64,000 nucleotides of DNA from Abelmoschus esculentus. Taxonomy: Eukaryota; Streptophyta; Magnoliopsida; Malvales; Malvaceae. Every line of letters starts with the position of its first letter. Within the stretch, counting starts at the first letter, position 1. Shown piece after piece: positions 24,640 through 36,878 of this stretch. The notes under the pieces were generated by a model. That model ran no database searches and was not told where the DNA came from. It was given only the letters and a program-made list of their open reading frames with translations. The position numbers and the translations under genes were made by a program. Location: NCBI GenBank assembly GCA_035048815.1, contig JAUCBN010000046.1, positions 13,308,999 through 13,372,998 on the forward strand, given 5' to 3'.

Positions 24640-26070
24640 AGACCATAAAATAGACTAAGTATCATGATAAAAATCTAAAACCTGACATATTATCTTAATA
24701 CAATAAATTTTAAAATTTAATCATAATTACTTAAATTTAAAACCTCTAAAACCTAAATTTTAAGCTCTTATAAAAACTAAAAATTATCGCTATCAATACA
24801 TGATATAATTACCCAACGAATATCACCGTTTAATGTATATGATCTATTCGTTGTATATGAAAGTTAATTTTGATTTTTCAAGGTATCCATTAGATCAAAT
24901 CCAGTGAGTAAACTTTGTGTGTTATATTGATCTATATAGAAAATAGACGTTGAATATATATTTTTTTATAATTACTACTGAATTTTTATTAAATTTATAG
25001 AAAATATTATAATTACAATACATTTGGAAAAACCAAAAAAATAAAAAAAATAAAATATTTTCTATGCAGATAAGCATATTATCAAAATTCAAAAGCTTCT
25101 TGAATCTCTTTGTCTCTGTCCAATCGAGACACATAACGGGTAAATAAGGAGTGGTGAGCGATCTAAACCATCAGGCATAATGTTCCGCTACCCAGGATTG
25201 ATTATATCGGTATACAACCATCAACCGAGTGGAGGTCTAACCATCAATGACCACCGACAAAATTATAATCAGAAACTAGTGCCGATTCAAATCTCTACAA
25301 CAATCGGTTGCTAGGGTATGTTGAATCATGTCACAAGGACAGATAAAATAAACCACACACACAAAAAAAACGTGTCATAAAGACAAAGGAAAGGCTTGCC
25401 ATGAAAGCAAAGATTCTTATTAACATATAAGAAAATAAAAGAACAAAAATAATAATAAATATGGTGGTCGACAACTAATATAAAATTAGTTGCCGACCAC
25501 CGATTAGAAAACAAAAGAGATGAAAAACGCGGTAGCAGGGAGAGAAAACCTAAAGAATATTGCGTATAAAAGATAAATTTTAAAGTTGTTCTATGTGTAG
25601 AATAAAATTCGAACCGACTTAAATCATGTGGTTTATGTGAAAGTTAATTTGTGAATGATGATTAAGTATATATGAATATTATTAATAACGTTAAATGTTT
25701 ATCTATTATAGTTTAAAGTCTTCGTCTAGATTGTTAAAGTGTTGATGATCTGTTCGTTTAAGCTTATTGTTTGTTCTCATCCTTTTCTCTTACGTCTCGG
25801 GTTTAAAATCAACAATAGCAACCCTTCTCCTAAAACCCCCTTCTCTTCTAGGTAGAAATCGAAGCGGACTTTGCTAAAATAATAAAATATAATTTTTTTA
25901 ACATGGTTAAGTAACATGAAATTCGGCAAATTTTTAGCCTTCATGAGCACCTAAACACCATAAATAAATTTGCATGCCACTTGAGTGTTCTTGATCAGTT
26001 GTCACACTCCCAACATGGTGACTAAAAAATATTCTACAAAATTCACAATTTAATCCCATTTAAAATGCAT
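24640..26070. other. Intergenic stretch before the cis-prenyltransferase
   Basis: I see no gene. The segment at about 25100-25560 is less AT-rich than its surroundings but matches nothing I recognise. The last 150 bases are presumably the cis-prenyltransferase promoter. Confidence 0.5.
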
Positions 26071-26119
26071 TTTGCCACCTAAATATTTCATTCTTCAACA
26101 TTCTCATATCCATCTAACC

Positions 26120-26956
26120 ATGGAAAAGGAGTCTTTGCCCAGAAAAATCTTCACCATATGCAAGACTTCGGTACAAAAAATCGTGTTTGGAGTCCTCCGA
26201 TCCGGTCCTATGCCCTCTCACATCGCCGTGATCATGGATGGAAACCGGAGATACGCTACAAGGAACCGCTTAAATGAAGGCTCCGGCCACGATGCCGGTG
26301 CCATGGCTCTCTTCTATTTGATTACTTATTGTTATGAACTCGGCATCAAATACATCACTGCCTATGCTTTTAGCATCGATAATTTCCGAAGAAAGCCGCA
26401 GGAAATCGGGAAAATAATGTCGTTGTTGCGGGAAAGCATCGTGCTATTAACAAAGATAACGAAGCATCAACCGGTACGAGTTCATTTTGCGGGAGACCTC
26501 GAGCTCCTTAGCGCGGAGCTTCGGGACGGAGCTCGTAAACTCATGGAAGCGACGGCCGAGTATTCCAAAATCGTGGTCACGATCTGTGTGTGCTATTGTT
26601 GCTCGGACGAGATCCTTAATTCTGTTGAAGAATCTGTCCTAGAAAAATACTATAATCATAGCTATACTAAAGACAGTCACGACGACGACGACAACGACAA
26701 TGACCAAAAAGATGTAATAACATTGGTTGATATCGAAAAGCATATGTATATGGCCGTGACACCGGATCCCGACATTCTGATCCGCACCGCGCACGAGCAC
26801 CGGCTCAGCAATTTCCTTCAATGGCAGACGAGTTACACACAGTTGGCCTCGTTGCCGATCGATTTTCCGGAGCTGAATTCTTGGCAATTGACGTGGGTGA
26901 TTTTGGAATTCCAGAGAAAGTACGATTATTTAGCCAGGAAAAAAATGCAGCGTTAG
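26120..26956 (+). CDS. cis-Prenyltransferase (UPP synthase family)
   Basis: An intronless frame of 278 residues from the ATG in ACCATGG; an in-frame ATG 16 codons upstream is less likely. Family regions in order are IAVIMDGNRRYA with the catalytic Asp, SGHDAGAMAL, ITAYAFSIDNFRRKPQEIG, RVHFAGDLELL, VTICVCYCCSDEIL, and the C-terminal pyrophosphate-binding region RTAHEHRLSNFLQWQTSY. The enzyme condenses isopentenyl diphosphate in cis to make polyprenyl diphosphates, such as dolichol precursors, or shorter products. Region V usually reads RTSGExRLSN; here SG is replaced by AH while the Glu and second Arg remain. An acidic run DDDDNDND lies in a variable loop. No plastid transit peptide is evident. 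The product chain length cannot be told from the sequence. Confidence 0.9.
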   Translation: MEKESLPRKIFTICKTSVQKIVFGVLRSGPMPSHIAVIMDGNRRYATRNRLNEGSGHDAGAMALFYLITYCYELGIKYITAYAFSIDNFRRKPQEIGKIMSLLRESIVLLTKITKHQPVRVHFAGDLELLSAELRDGARKLMEATAEYSKIVVTICVCYCCSDEILNSVEESVLEKYYNHSYTKDSHDDDDNDNDQKDVITLVDIEKHMYMAVTPDPDILIRTAHEHRLSNFLQWQTSYTQLASLPIDFPELNSWQLTWVILEFQRKYDYLARKKMQR

Positions 26957-27233
26957 ACCATTAGTGGCATAATAACATGTTAAGTTCAACTTCAAATCTA
27001 GGACAAGGGTGCTGGTCGGTCCAAGGATTGTCTTTGAAATTTCTGTTTCAGTTTATAACATAAAATGTTGTCTTCCAAATAATGGCATGTTCTGATATGA
27101 CTTTTCTCAATGTTTTTATTATTTTTGTAAATGTTAATTAGGAATCTACGTGTTGATTATAAAGAAAATTAAAATAAATTAAGATTCAACATTCATGTGG
27201 AGAAAGTGATAAAGCACAAGTGTTGGATGTTAT

Positions 27234-28846
27234 TGTTGGATTAAAATTCAATAATAATGGGTACATATGTATAATGTATATTGCTATTATAAAGTTTAAC
27301 ACGTAATTAAGTGACCAATTATGTTACACGTATTATAGGTATTAAATTGTCATGGAATTAAAAGTATAGATATCATAAGGTGTATTTATAATTTGATGAG
27401 GGGCAGAGTTATAAATATTTAATAGTTGGTTATTAAATCAACTATGTAAAACTAATATTGATTTTGATATAACAATTATGTTAAAGGACTTACTCTGTAA
27501 TAAATTTTTAAGTTACAAATCAAAATTAAAGTTTCAAGTCAAACCAAGAACTTTAAAATATTTTTTAAGTGTTTTTATACGAGCGCATCGATATCACTAG
27601 AACAGGTATCAATACCGCCCTTTGTTTTTGAAAGCTTGTTTTTGAGACTAAGAATAAGTACCGATACACGTTTCGATACCGGGACCTCACTGCCAAGAAA
27701 TGTTTCGAACCCAGTATCGAACAATGCCTTGAGTTTTTAATTATTTTAAAAATATTTAAAAATAAGGCTTAATGTATCGATACCAGTATCGATACCCCTA
27801 AAATCCCAACGGCTATTTTAAACATTAAATGAGTTGACCTTTGGTGGAAGTTAAAGCTTTAAATGGTGGTTACTCCGTTTCGATACCCGTATCGATACTA
27901 AACTTCACAGTTTACTTCAGGTAACGATACCCGTTTCGATACGCCCTTTAATGAATGCACAACGTCTCTTTCTATTTGTGGTCTGTTTCAAAACAGATAC
28001 CCCGTGTTTCGATACCAATTCTATCAGAGTGCATTTATGATGGAAAGAGAAGGCTCCAACGTCCATATTTTCATCTCCAACAACCACAACAGCTAGAAAT
28101 CAATGAGAATGTATAAATTGAAGCATTTTGAGTAGCATTAACAACTATTGAACCTCAAGCATCATCCAAGCACACAAATCCAACTCCAAAGCTTTCATTG
28201 CATATCTTGATTCCCAACTCTTGTAATTTTAATTTGATTCTTTGTAATTGAGTTTGGGAAAAGTTTGTTTGTATTTGAGGGATATCTATCTTGTGAGAGA
28301 ATCCTTTTAGCTCATTCTTATCTCTTGTAATCCTTGTGAGGGTCAAGTTAATTTTGGGTAAAAAATTGGCTTGTTTGTAAAGGTTATCCCTTGAACCTAG
28401 AAAAAGGTTGAAATCATTTTAGTGAATTGGTTTCAAAATCCTTAGTGGGAGCTAAGGTAGTGGATGTAAAGCTTGTTCCGAAGCTTGGACCACTATAATT
28501 CGTGTGTCTCAAATTTTCATCATTTTACCAAAAATCTTCCATTAATTTTTAAATAGCCAATTCACCCCATCTTGACCAATTTTATTGATTGATCAACTCA
28601 ACAAACTATATAAATGGGTTATGGTCCCCAAGAATTAAGTTAACTTGCATATATCTTTTCTCCATCTGAGAGTTGTGTGGCAAGAGGTAACCTAACTTCT
28701 TGGAAGATCAAACCCTCTGGAAAAACTCTATCGAGATTAATTCAGGTACACTTCCACATTCAGTTTATTTATTTTATCATTCTTGATGATTTGACATGTA
28801 TAGATCTTGGGTTTATATTCATATTGAATATATTTTAATTCTAATA
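27234..28846 (+). repeat. 5' LTR of the Copia element, interrupted by a solo LTR
   Basis: The parts 27234-27444 and 28604-28846 together match the 3' LTR. After subtracting the insert and one copy of its AACTA duplication, about 449 bases remain, against 448 for the 3' LTR. Confidence 0.88.
27445..28603 (+). mobile_element. Solo LTR (Copia type) inside the 5' LTR
   Basis: It starts TGTAAAACTAATATTG and ends GATCAACTCAACA, is 1159 bases long, and is flanked by AACTA at 27440-27444 and 28604-28608. It has no internal coding region. The middle repeats the word TATCGATACC in many variants. Sequence around 28380-28480 is the reverse complement of the related solo LTR at 58404-59337. Confidence 0.88.
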
Positions 28847-28942
28847 ATTAGTATCAGAGCCAGAATTATGTTGAATCATTGAGATTTAAGTTTTTTTAGA
28901 GGGGGGTTTAAATTCTTTATTGTTGATTTAAAATCTCAGATT

Positions 28943-29094
28943 TATCTATGAGCTTAAGTTTAACTCTCATTAATAAAATTATAAATTTTATATTGATTAT
29001 CTCATTCGGTTTTGAGATAAATTTAGTTAAAAATTGTATGTATTACAAGTTCAGTGGGAGTAAACAAGTGACACTCATATTACTAAAGAAGGTG
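28943..29094 (+). pseudogene. Misplaced duplicate of a Copia reverse-transcriptase segment
   Basis: These 150 bases nearly repeat 30723-30875. They encode a degraded form of the Copia segment that normally reads FxxNxVDxCxYxKxSGSK. It lies near the primer site, where gag should begin, so the element is internally rearranged. Confidence 0.75.
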
Positions 29095-30449
29095 ATTTTT
29101 TTTACTATCATAATATCTGTTGAATACATTTTACACTCATGTTTAGTGAAATTAATTTCAAGGAATAGAGAAAACACTTACATATAGTATTTGGTTGTAT
29201 GAACATAGAACTTGCACTAAGTGAAGAATAACTTGCACCTCTCGCGGCGGTAAACATCCATAAATAGGATTTTGAGAGGCGAGTTCGTTCAAGTTGCATA
29301 AGTCTAATGATCATAAAGTATAATATTTTATAAATTTTTAGGAGCACAAATTTAAAGAAATTATTCATACTAAGGGTTTCCTTGATAAAAAAAATACTAA
29401 TTTTTTAAGGTTAATATGGCATCACTTTTTGGTTTACTTGATGTCTATGAAGTATAAGATCAAAGAAATGTGAGAGAGTTATTATATTGCTTCAAAACTT
29501 AAGGCACATAAAATTAAATTTTATAAAAATTGTTTGTTCTTATAATTTTGTAATCGCTTCCTATATAATTTAACTAATTCAAAATTAGTTACAATTATTA
29601 AAGGAGAAATAAACATCAAATGAGATTATTTCTCATTGTGTTAAAGATGAAGAAAAGTTGAAGCATTACAATTGTAAAACTAATCATTCAATTAGTGCCC
29701 ATTTAGTTAGTGTCTCTAAGAATAAGGGCAATAAAAAATATATATTAGAATGAAGTTGCTAAGGGTCCTACTCAAAAGGAATAAACAATAAGTTACAAAG
29801 TGTTGATTCTTTTGTATAAGCTACAATACATTTAAAGAAATTAAACTTCAAAAGTAACCAACTACCTAGGTTATTTTGAGTGATCAATGGGTTGTAAAGT
29901 TTATAATCCCACAATTAAGTTTATTTTAATGAGAGGTTTATAATTACTTTTTAGGGTGTTGAGTTTAGAGGGAGAATAAGGTTAGATACATTGTTGTTAA
30001 GAAGGAATTGGATATTAATTTAATTCCTACTATCACTTTTGACGATGTTTAGGTTTTCACACCTATCATTAATCAAAAGTGAATCAAGTACATCAGCAAA
30101 GCAATATTGAACATCTCTCATTCAAGATAAGGTAATTATTTTTTTAGAAGAACAAACTCAACAACCTCAAAAATATCTTTAAAGATATCCATAAGAGGAA
30201 AGAGAAATATTATTAAGAATTATTATTTAGTACTTCATCAAGAAAATAAGTATAATAAAGGAATGTTATAAAATAATCTGATCAGTTATTTTTATCAAAC
30301 CATAAAAGTCTTAACTCTCAAAAGTGGATAGATGTCATTAAAAAAGAGAGTATAATTTTATACAATGCAATAAAGTTTAGAAACTTGCCTCATTACCTTA
30401 AGGTACAAACCAATTGGTTGTAAATTAATATTTAAAACCAAGAGGAATG

Positions 30450-31430
30450 TAAATGATAATATGGACAAGTATAAGACATGTCTTGTATCTAAAGGATATA
30501 CTTCAAAAGAAGACATTGATTTTGTGGAGACTTTCTATCAAGTTTTACTGAAAGGCTCTTTCAAAATAATGTTGACACTTGTTGCTTTTAATCTTGAGTT
30601 ACATAAGATAAATGTTAAGCTTGTGTTTTTCAATGACAACATTGAATAAATTAATTATATGGTACAATAATTGATTTGTGTCTAATGATACAAAATTAAT
30701 GATATATAAATTAAAGAAATTTATTTATGAGCTTAAGTTTAACTCTCATTAATAAAATTATAAATTTTATATTGATTATCTCATTCGGTTTTGAGATAAA
30801 TTTGGTTGAAAATTGTATGTATTACAAGTTCAGTGGGAGTAAACCAAGTGACACTCATATTACTAAAGAAGATAATTTTTTTTCAGTGCCCTAAAAGTAA
30901 CCTTGAAATTTATAAAATACAAAAGATTTCATATACATAAGCTATTGAGAATCTAATTTATGCTCAAGTATGTATGCATTTGGATATTGCGTACATTATT
31001 AGAATGTTAGACATATATTTAAGTAAATCTAATATGAACCGTTGGATAGCAACCAATAGAGTTATGAAATTTCTTTAGAGAATAAAAATTACATGCTCAC
31101 ATATCGAACTTCTGGTAAGTTAGAGATCATCAAGTTTACAGGCTTCGATTCTACTAGAATATTAATGTAAAAGACTCTGTCACATGAGCTGCTAATTATA
31201 GATTGACTAGAAAGACCACTTTAGTTATTTTGTGACAATAATTATGCATCATTTATTATATAAACAATAGGAACACTTTAAAAAATTTAGTTCCTAGTTG
31301 TTAAAGAAAATTCAGAGTGTTTGTGTGTCTATAGAGCATGCTGGTACAAATTCCATAATTGCGCGCTTATTGAGAAACTATCGCCCTAGGTCTTTTATGA
31401 GCACACTGCTCATGTGGGTGTAATATTATT
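30450..31430 (+). pseudogene. Copia reverse transcriptase and RNase H remnant
   Basis: The frame at 30461-30649 reads KYKTCLVSKGYTSKEDIDF and then VETFYQV, matching the Copia reverse transcriptase start. Frames at about 30885-31130 keep YAQVCMHLDIAY and a decayed copy of the KVMRYLQGTK region. Near 31340-31420, FMSTLLMWV stands where HEHxxHMGV ends Copia polyproteins. Stops and frame changes are numerous, and the YVDD segment is missing. Confidence 0.75.
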
Positions 31431-31433
31431 TAA

Positions 31434-33879
31434 GTATATTTTTACTGACCCTTTCTTAAAAAATTAAAATTAATAATAATAAAAATAAGTGTAAGGTATA
31501 AAAGGTGTGAAAAAAAGTGTAAGTGAAAAAGAAGGGTCACTAGTGGAAACATCAGAAAAATTGAAAATTAGGAAATTAGGTCATGAAAATTAGAATTGGG
31601 AATTTAGACCTAAAATTTAGGATTGAAAAATTTAGGGTTGAAAATTAGGGCTCCAATTTCAAAAAGGAATTTGGGGATTTTGAAATTAGGGTTTTTAAAA
31701 AAAGGTTGGAGTCGCCACCGGTCACTTTTGGTAGACCGGACACCGGCAAAACCAGAGATTCGAAAAAATTTGGGTTTGAGAGTCGGTTACGATTTAGAAC
31801 GATATTATCGTTAAAAACCGCCCAAAATTGGCACCTTTATCAAAATACCGCTTAATTAATTTAGAATTTTTTGATTTGAAGTGACATTAAATTAATTATT
31901 TGTTTAAAAATTTAAATTTATTTTAATTTTACCGTATCTTTATCCGAAGATAACGTATACACCGCCACCACTACGTTTGGTGATGGGCCCGTTACGACCG
32001 AATAAAAAAATAATGTGTTACGTTCATTAATTAATTAAGTGTGATCTTAAGCAAAATAAAACGCAATATATACAAAGTATACGTACAAGATGCATATAAA
32101 GGATTAAAATGCATGAAAACATAAAGAAATAAAAGCAAATGCATGGCAAACATGTACAAATAAAATAAACATGCATAAACCTAAAAAAAGGCATAATATA
32201 AGTAAATACATGCACATTAAAAATAAAATAAATAATTAAAATGCATGGATAAAAAAATAAATAAAAGCATGTACGAAATAAGTGAGTAAAATTAACATGA
32301 GATAAGATATACAAGATTGCATATGCATAATAAAAGCATGATAAAACAAATAAATACCAACATGGCATGATACAAACAAATATGTACAGCAAATGCAAAA
32401 TGAAATAAAATAAATATACACGAAATAAAAATACAACACGAATAAAACATATAAAATAACATGTAACACATAATAAATGAAAATATGTGCAAATAAATAC
32501 ATGAATAAATAAATAAACACAAAATAAGCAATGTAACATAAATAATAAATATCAACATGAATATAAATAAATAATATAAATAAAAGGCAAAAAAGTAAAT
32601 AAATAAGACAGTTAGACACTAGGGAGGACCAAAATAAATAAAAACAAAAATTTGGGGTTAAAATTAAAAGAATAAAACTGGAAAACGGACTAAAGCGAAA
32701 TAATTAAAAAACGTTTAGGCCCTTAAACGGTTATTTCAATGTGAGGAAGGGCCTGAAGAAAGGTTTACAAAACACGGGGACTTAAAATAAATAAAACCAT
32801 TTCTAAAAAACGATTATGATTGAATTGGTGACTAAAATGTAAACCTAAATAAAGAGTCAGGGACCTCGGGGATTATTACGAAGACACAGAGGGTTTTAAA
32901 TGAAGTAATAATCTCATTTCGTTTTAGTCCCTTAGTATAAAATACAAACAAAAAATCATAACACCCCCCTTTATTCATTTGTTCAGCCGAAACCCAAAAA
33001 GAAAGAGATGTTTTTCTTTGTTTTTCTTTAACCAAACCCAGAAAAATAAGAACACGATGAATGTTCTTGGCAAAACCCAGAAAACCGCCACGCCGGCCAC
33101 CGCTCGCAATGGCCGGCGAGTTTAAAAACTCTTAAAAAACTCCTTTTTAAGACCTAAACCGATTCAAACCTTTAGCCTCATAAAGAAAACAAGATCGAAA
33201 CCCTTTTTTTTTGATAAAAACAGAAGCGTAGAAAAGCTTCCCCTCTTGTTTGTTTCGAAAGAAAAAGTGAGAGCTCAGTCTCCCTTCCCTCTTGGTTCAC
33301 CGGCGACACGAGTGTCAAGGCTTCTCACTAGAGAAGGAAGGTGAAAAGACGCGACTAGCTCTTCAAAAAAAAAAACGGTAAGATAAACGAAACCCTCTCC
33401 TATTTTGATTCTAAGTATGCGAAAAATAAGACGAGGATATATCTCAAACTCGTTTTGCTTTTCTTTGTATTGATAAACTCAGTGGGGGGAAGACCCTTAC
33501 AACGATGATTTTGCTCGGTTTAAATAACCGAGTTTACATGGATTTCGAATGGGGAAAATAACATCTAAAAATTTCTATTGGCTCTTCTGGAATCGTCGTT
33601 TTTGTCTCTGATATTTGGTTGATGCCTCTGATATTATTGTCGATTTGTTGGCCTCTGAATTCCCTAATTTTGGTCTCTGAATATTGTTGTAATTTGGCCG
33701 AACTTTCTCTACAATCTTTGTTGTTTTGACTCTGTTATTGTACAAAATCTGACATGGTTGTTTGTTTGTGTATGTGGTGGCCGATTTCTATGAGGGGGAC
33801 CATCGGTGAGAAGAACGACCGACGATCTGGGATAAAATTAAACTCGGGTTTAAACCCCGGATAAAATTAGTGATTACAA
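31434..33879. mobile_element. 2.4-kb insertion in the Copia 3' region, LTR-like
   Basis: The segment is flanked by the 7-bp repeat TATTTAA (31427-31433 and 33880-33886) and separates the Copia C terminus from its normal 3' leader. It contains long non-coding sequence with an A-rich part (32030-32640) full of AAATAAATA and ATGCAT words, and a CACCGGCGAC-type section. I think it is a solo LTR of a Gypsy element, but the ends do not clearly start TG and end CA. Confidence 0.5.
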
Positions 33880-34306
33880 TATTTAATTTATTGGGAGTTT
33901 TTTATTTTGATAAATGTTCATTTGTTTCAGACACAATTTCGGTTACTTCAGTTTAAAGTTAATTTCTGCAGAAATAAAGTTATTTTGACTTATGCACATT
34001 CTGAATTCAGTAAAGTTTGATCTCATTAAAGTTTAGGAGGACTTGTTGGAAATAGGCACGTTCGCTTCACATTTACATGTAATTTCCATACTACGCATCC
34101 ATGATTGATCTATGTCATTTGATTATGTTTGTATACGTGACCATTTATGGGTCCAATAATGATTGATATGATGAAGACTGCTTTGATCCTATATGGATAT
34201 AATTGATGGACGAGATTATTATAGAATACCTATTATATGATAGCAAATTTTTGAGCTCATAAGGTTATACATTTATCAGGAAACATATGTTGCCCAAGTA
34301 GGAAAT

Positions 34307-34754
34307 TGTTGGATTAAAATTCAATAATAATGGGCACATATGTATAATGTATATTGCTATTATAAAGTTTAACACGTAATTAAGTGACCAATTATGTTAC
34401 ACGTATTATAGGTATTAAATTGTTATGGAATTAAAAGTATAAATACCATAAGGTGTATTTATAATTTGATGAGGGGAAGAGTTATAAATATTTAATAGTT
34501 GGTTATTAAATCAACTATATAAATGGGTTATGGTCCCCAAGAATTAGGTTAACTTGCATATCTCTTTTCCTCGTCTGAGAGTTGTGTGGCAAGAGGTAAC
34601 CTAACTTCTTGGAAGATCAAACCCTCTGGAAAAACTCTATCGAGATTAAATCAGGTACGCTTCCGATTCAGTTTACTTATTTTATCGTTCTTGATGATTT
34701 GACATGTATAGATCTTGGGTTTATATTCATATTGAATATATTTTAATTCTAACG
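34307..34754 (+). repeat. 3' LTR of the Copia element
   Basis: 448 bases from TGTTGGATTAAAATTC to TTCTAACG, preceded by GCCCAAGTAGGAAAT, a polypurine-like priming tract. It differs from the 5' LTR at scattered positions, so the insertion is not recent. Confidence 0.88.
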
Positions 34755-35257
34755 GTTATAATCGCATGTCCGGTAAGATAGCCTCTACTAAGGTTTTGTT
34801 ATTGGATATAACCGCGGTGATTAACGCTAGTTTACCGATCACAGTAATCTCAAACAACTATAAATTTAATTTTAAGTAAATGTTTATTCATCTATTTACA
34901 CAAATAAATATTTTTGAATAATTAAATTATCTGAACTTTTAATCAACGATTATTTATCATCAAACTTAGATAGGGGACTGTAACCTCAAGGAATCGAAGT
35001 TTTATTAATGTTTGGTGATTGGACGATTGAAACAAATGACTTAGATTATTTTTTAGATATAACCACGGTGATTAATGTTGGTTTACCGATCATCGCATGT
35101 CCGGTAAAACTCTCTAAGTTTTTTTTTTTTGATTATTGGATGACTGAAACAAATGACTCAGATTAATTTCTTACTTTTTTCCCAAGTGATAATTTTTATA
35201 TAACCGACTGTTAATCTGAATCATCCGTTTTAGTCATCCATTGATCCAAAAAACGTA

Positions 35258-35505
35258 CTACCTCCGTCTTATTTATCTTGTCCATTATTGACTTTTGAAA
35301 AGTCAAAATTTTTAAAGTTTAACTCTATTTATATTAAATATTTTAAATAATTAATTTTTATAAGATATATATTTAAAACTTTTTGATAAAATGTTTCTAA
35401 AATATTTTTTATATTTTTATAACAATAAATTTTAAATAATTATAAGTCAAAATTAAAAAAAATCAAAAAAATTAATAATAAATAATTTTTATGAGACAAA
35501 GAGAG
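35258..35505. mobile_element. Stowaway-like MITE, TA duplication
   Basis: Begins CTACCTCCGTC, ends CAAAGAGAG and is flanked by TA. Nearly the whole 248 bases recur at 61608-61861. The CTCCCTCCGTCC terminus is characteristic of plant Tc1/mariner-derived Stowaway elements. Confidence 0.75.
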
Positions 35506-36310
35506 TATAAAATTTAAAGGATATTATATTATGTAACTCGATTATATTGTATATCAATGTATACAATAACATTAGGGAAAATGTCAAACGTTTAATTAAG
35601 GTTTATATATAGTGTATGCACGTACTAATTTAATTAAAATTTAGGGGGAAAGTCAGACATTTAATATTTATTAAATGTTAATGAAAGAGAATTAATGACT
35701 AATTATTTGGAAAAGTAAACATCAGAAAATGTCATTTAAATTTATTTATTTTTTAATTAGTTAATAGTGATTACAGTAGTATCTGTTTTAGAATATAATC
35801 TTTATCATTTGACATTGATAGTTCAATAACTATGTTGGTATCATTGGTGTTCAAATTAGTGACCTTTAAAAACAACAATCGTTCCTTTAACCACTTAGAC
35901 TAAAGGACTCGTACAATATCATTTAAATTTTTAATTACATAAAACGAAGGGAATATAAATTTTTTGTCATATATTTCTAAGGTTTAAGAGTTTATACCAT
36001 ATATAAAAAATTACGTAATTTTTATTGAAAATATATTTCTCTTTAAAAAAAATTATATTCATCTCTTAAAATTTTATAATTTTTTTTACTTATTATTACG
36101 TTATCAGTGGTCTTAATTAATTAGATTTATACATCTCATATTTTTAAGTTGAATCATATCTCTTTCCTATATGTAATTATTGAATTGATAGTTATGAGGT
36201 AATTACTTAAAGATGAACGGATATGATTTTATAGACCACGGATGATGTGATGAACAAGATTCATGATATAATCTTAAGCTCTGTAAGATTCCTTCTACAA
36301 GTCTTATCAG

Positions 36311-36503
36311 GTGAAAATTATTAGATGAGCTTGATTCATTATGTCTGGTTTATTACGTTATTTATGATCTTATCTAATAATAATTTTTAGTATATTTTTA
36401 AGATAATTTTTTGTATCTTTCTTACATATCAATAAATGGATAAATCTTATTGGTTAAGATCATAATTGACATAATAAATCGAAATTATGTAATAATTTCT
36501 CCA
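36311..36503. mobile_element. Fold-back MITE, GAAATTATTAGATGA type
   Basis: GTGAAAATTATTAGATGAGC at the left is loosely inverted in the right end, which closes with TAATAATTTCTCC. ATCAGG occurs just outside on the left and three bases beyond on the right. A further half-copy lies at about 36220-36285. Confidence 0.5.
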
Positions 36504-36815
36504 ACATCAGGTACTACTTGCAATCAATTTCTAGTTGGCCAGGATAAAATATTAATTTTAAAAAGTCAACAAATTAAATTTTAATATTATAAATAAAGCA
36601 AATTAGATTTAAAAAATTATTAGTCTATATAATATTTAATTCGAATTAGTCAGTAAATGAGTAGATACTAGTATTATAGAACGAAACATGGCACTTGTAC
36701 TGTTATTAATGAAGCTTCACATGTTTTCCACAATTGTCACTAGTTGACATTTTTCATACACGGTTTAGATAAAACAAAGTAGAATATTTAAAACATGAAA
36801 CTAAACACATTGTTA

Positions 36816-36878
36816 AGGAGGAGGAGGAGGAGGAGGAGGAGGAGGAGGAGGAGGAGGAGGAGGAGGAGGAGGAGGAGA
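36816..36878 (+). repeat. (AGG)21 microsatellite abutting the VTL stop codon
   Basis: An uninterrupted run of about 21 AGG triplets, reading TCC on the coding (minus) strand, starts directly after the stop codon of the VTL gene. It is in the 3' UTR, and the second VTL copy lacks it. Confidence 0.95.

Larger units (their letters stand above)
27234..34754 (+). mobile_element. Decayed Ty1-Copia retrotransposon with two LTRs
   Basis: The LTRs begin TGTTGGATTAAAATTC and end TTTTAATTCTAA. The flanks are GTTAT at 27229-27233 and 34755-34759, an exact 5-bp duplication. Next to the 5' LTR is AGTATCAGAGCC, a methionine-tRNA primer site typical of Copia. Coding remnants of reverse transcriptase and RNase H keep Copia order. 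The element is full of stops and has at least two later insertions. Confidence 0.88.

Noticed and set aside
32027..32619. Overlapping minus-strand frames very rich in Tyr, Phe, Ile and Cys
   Set aside because: They arise from A-rich AAATAAATA/ATGCAT repeats read in reverse. No family likeness is present.
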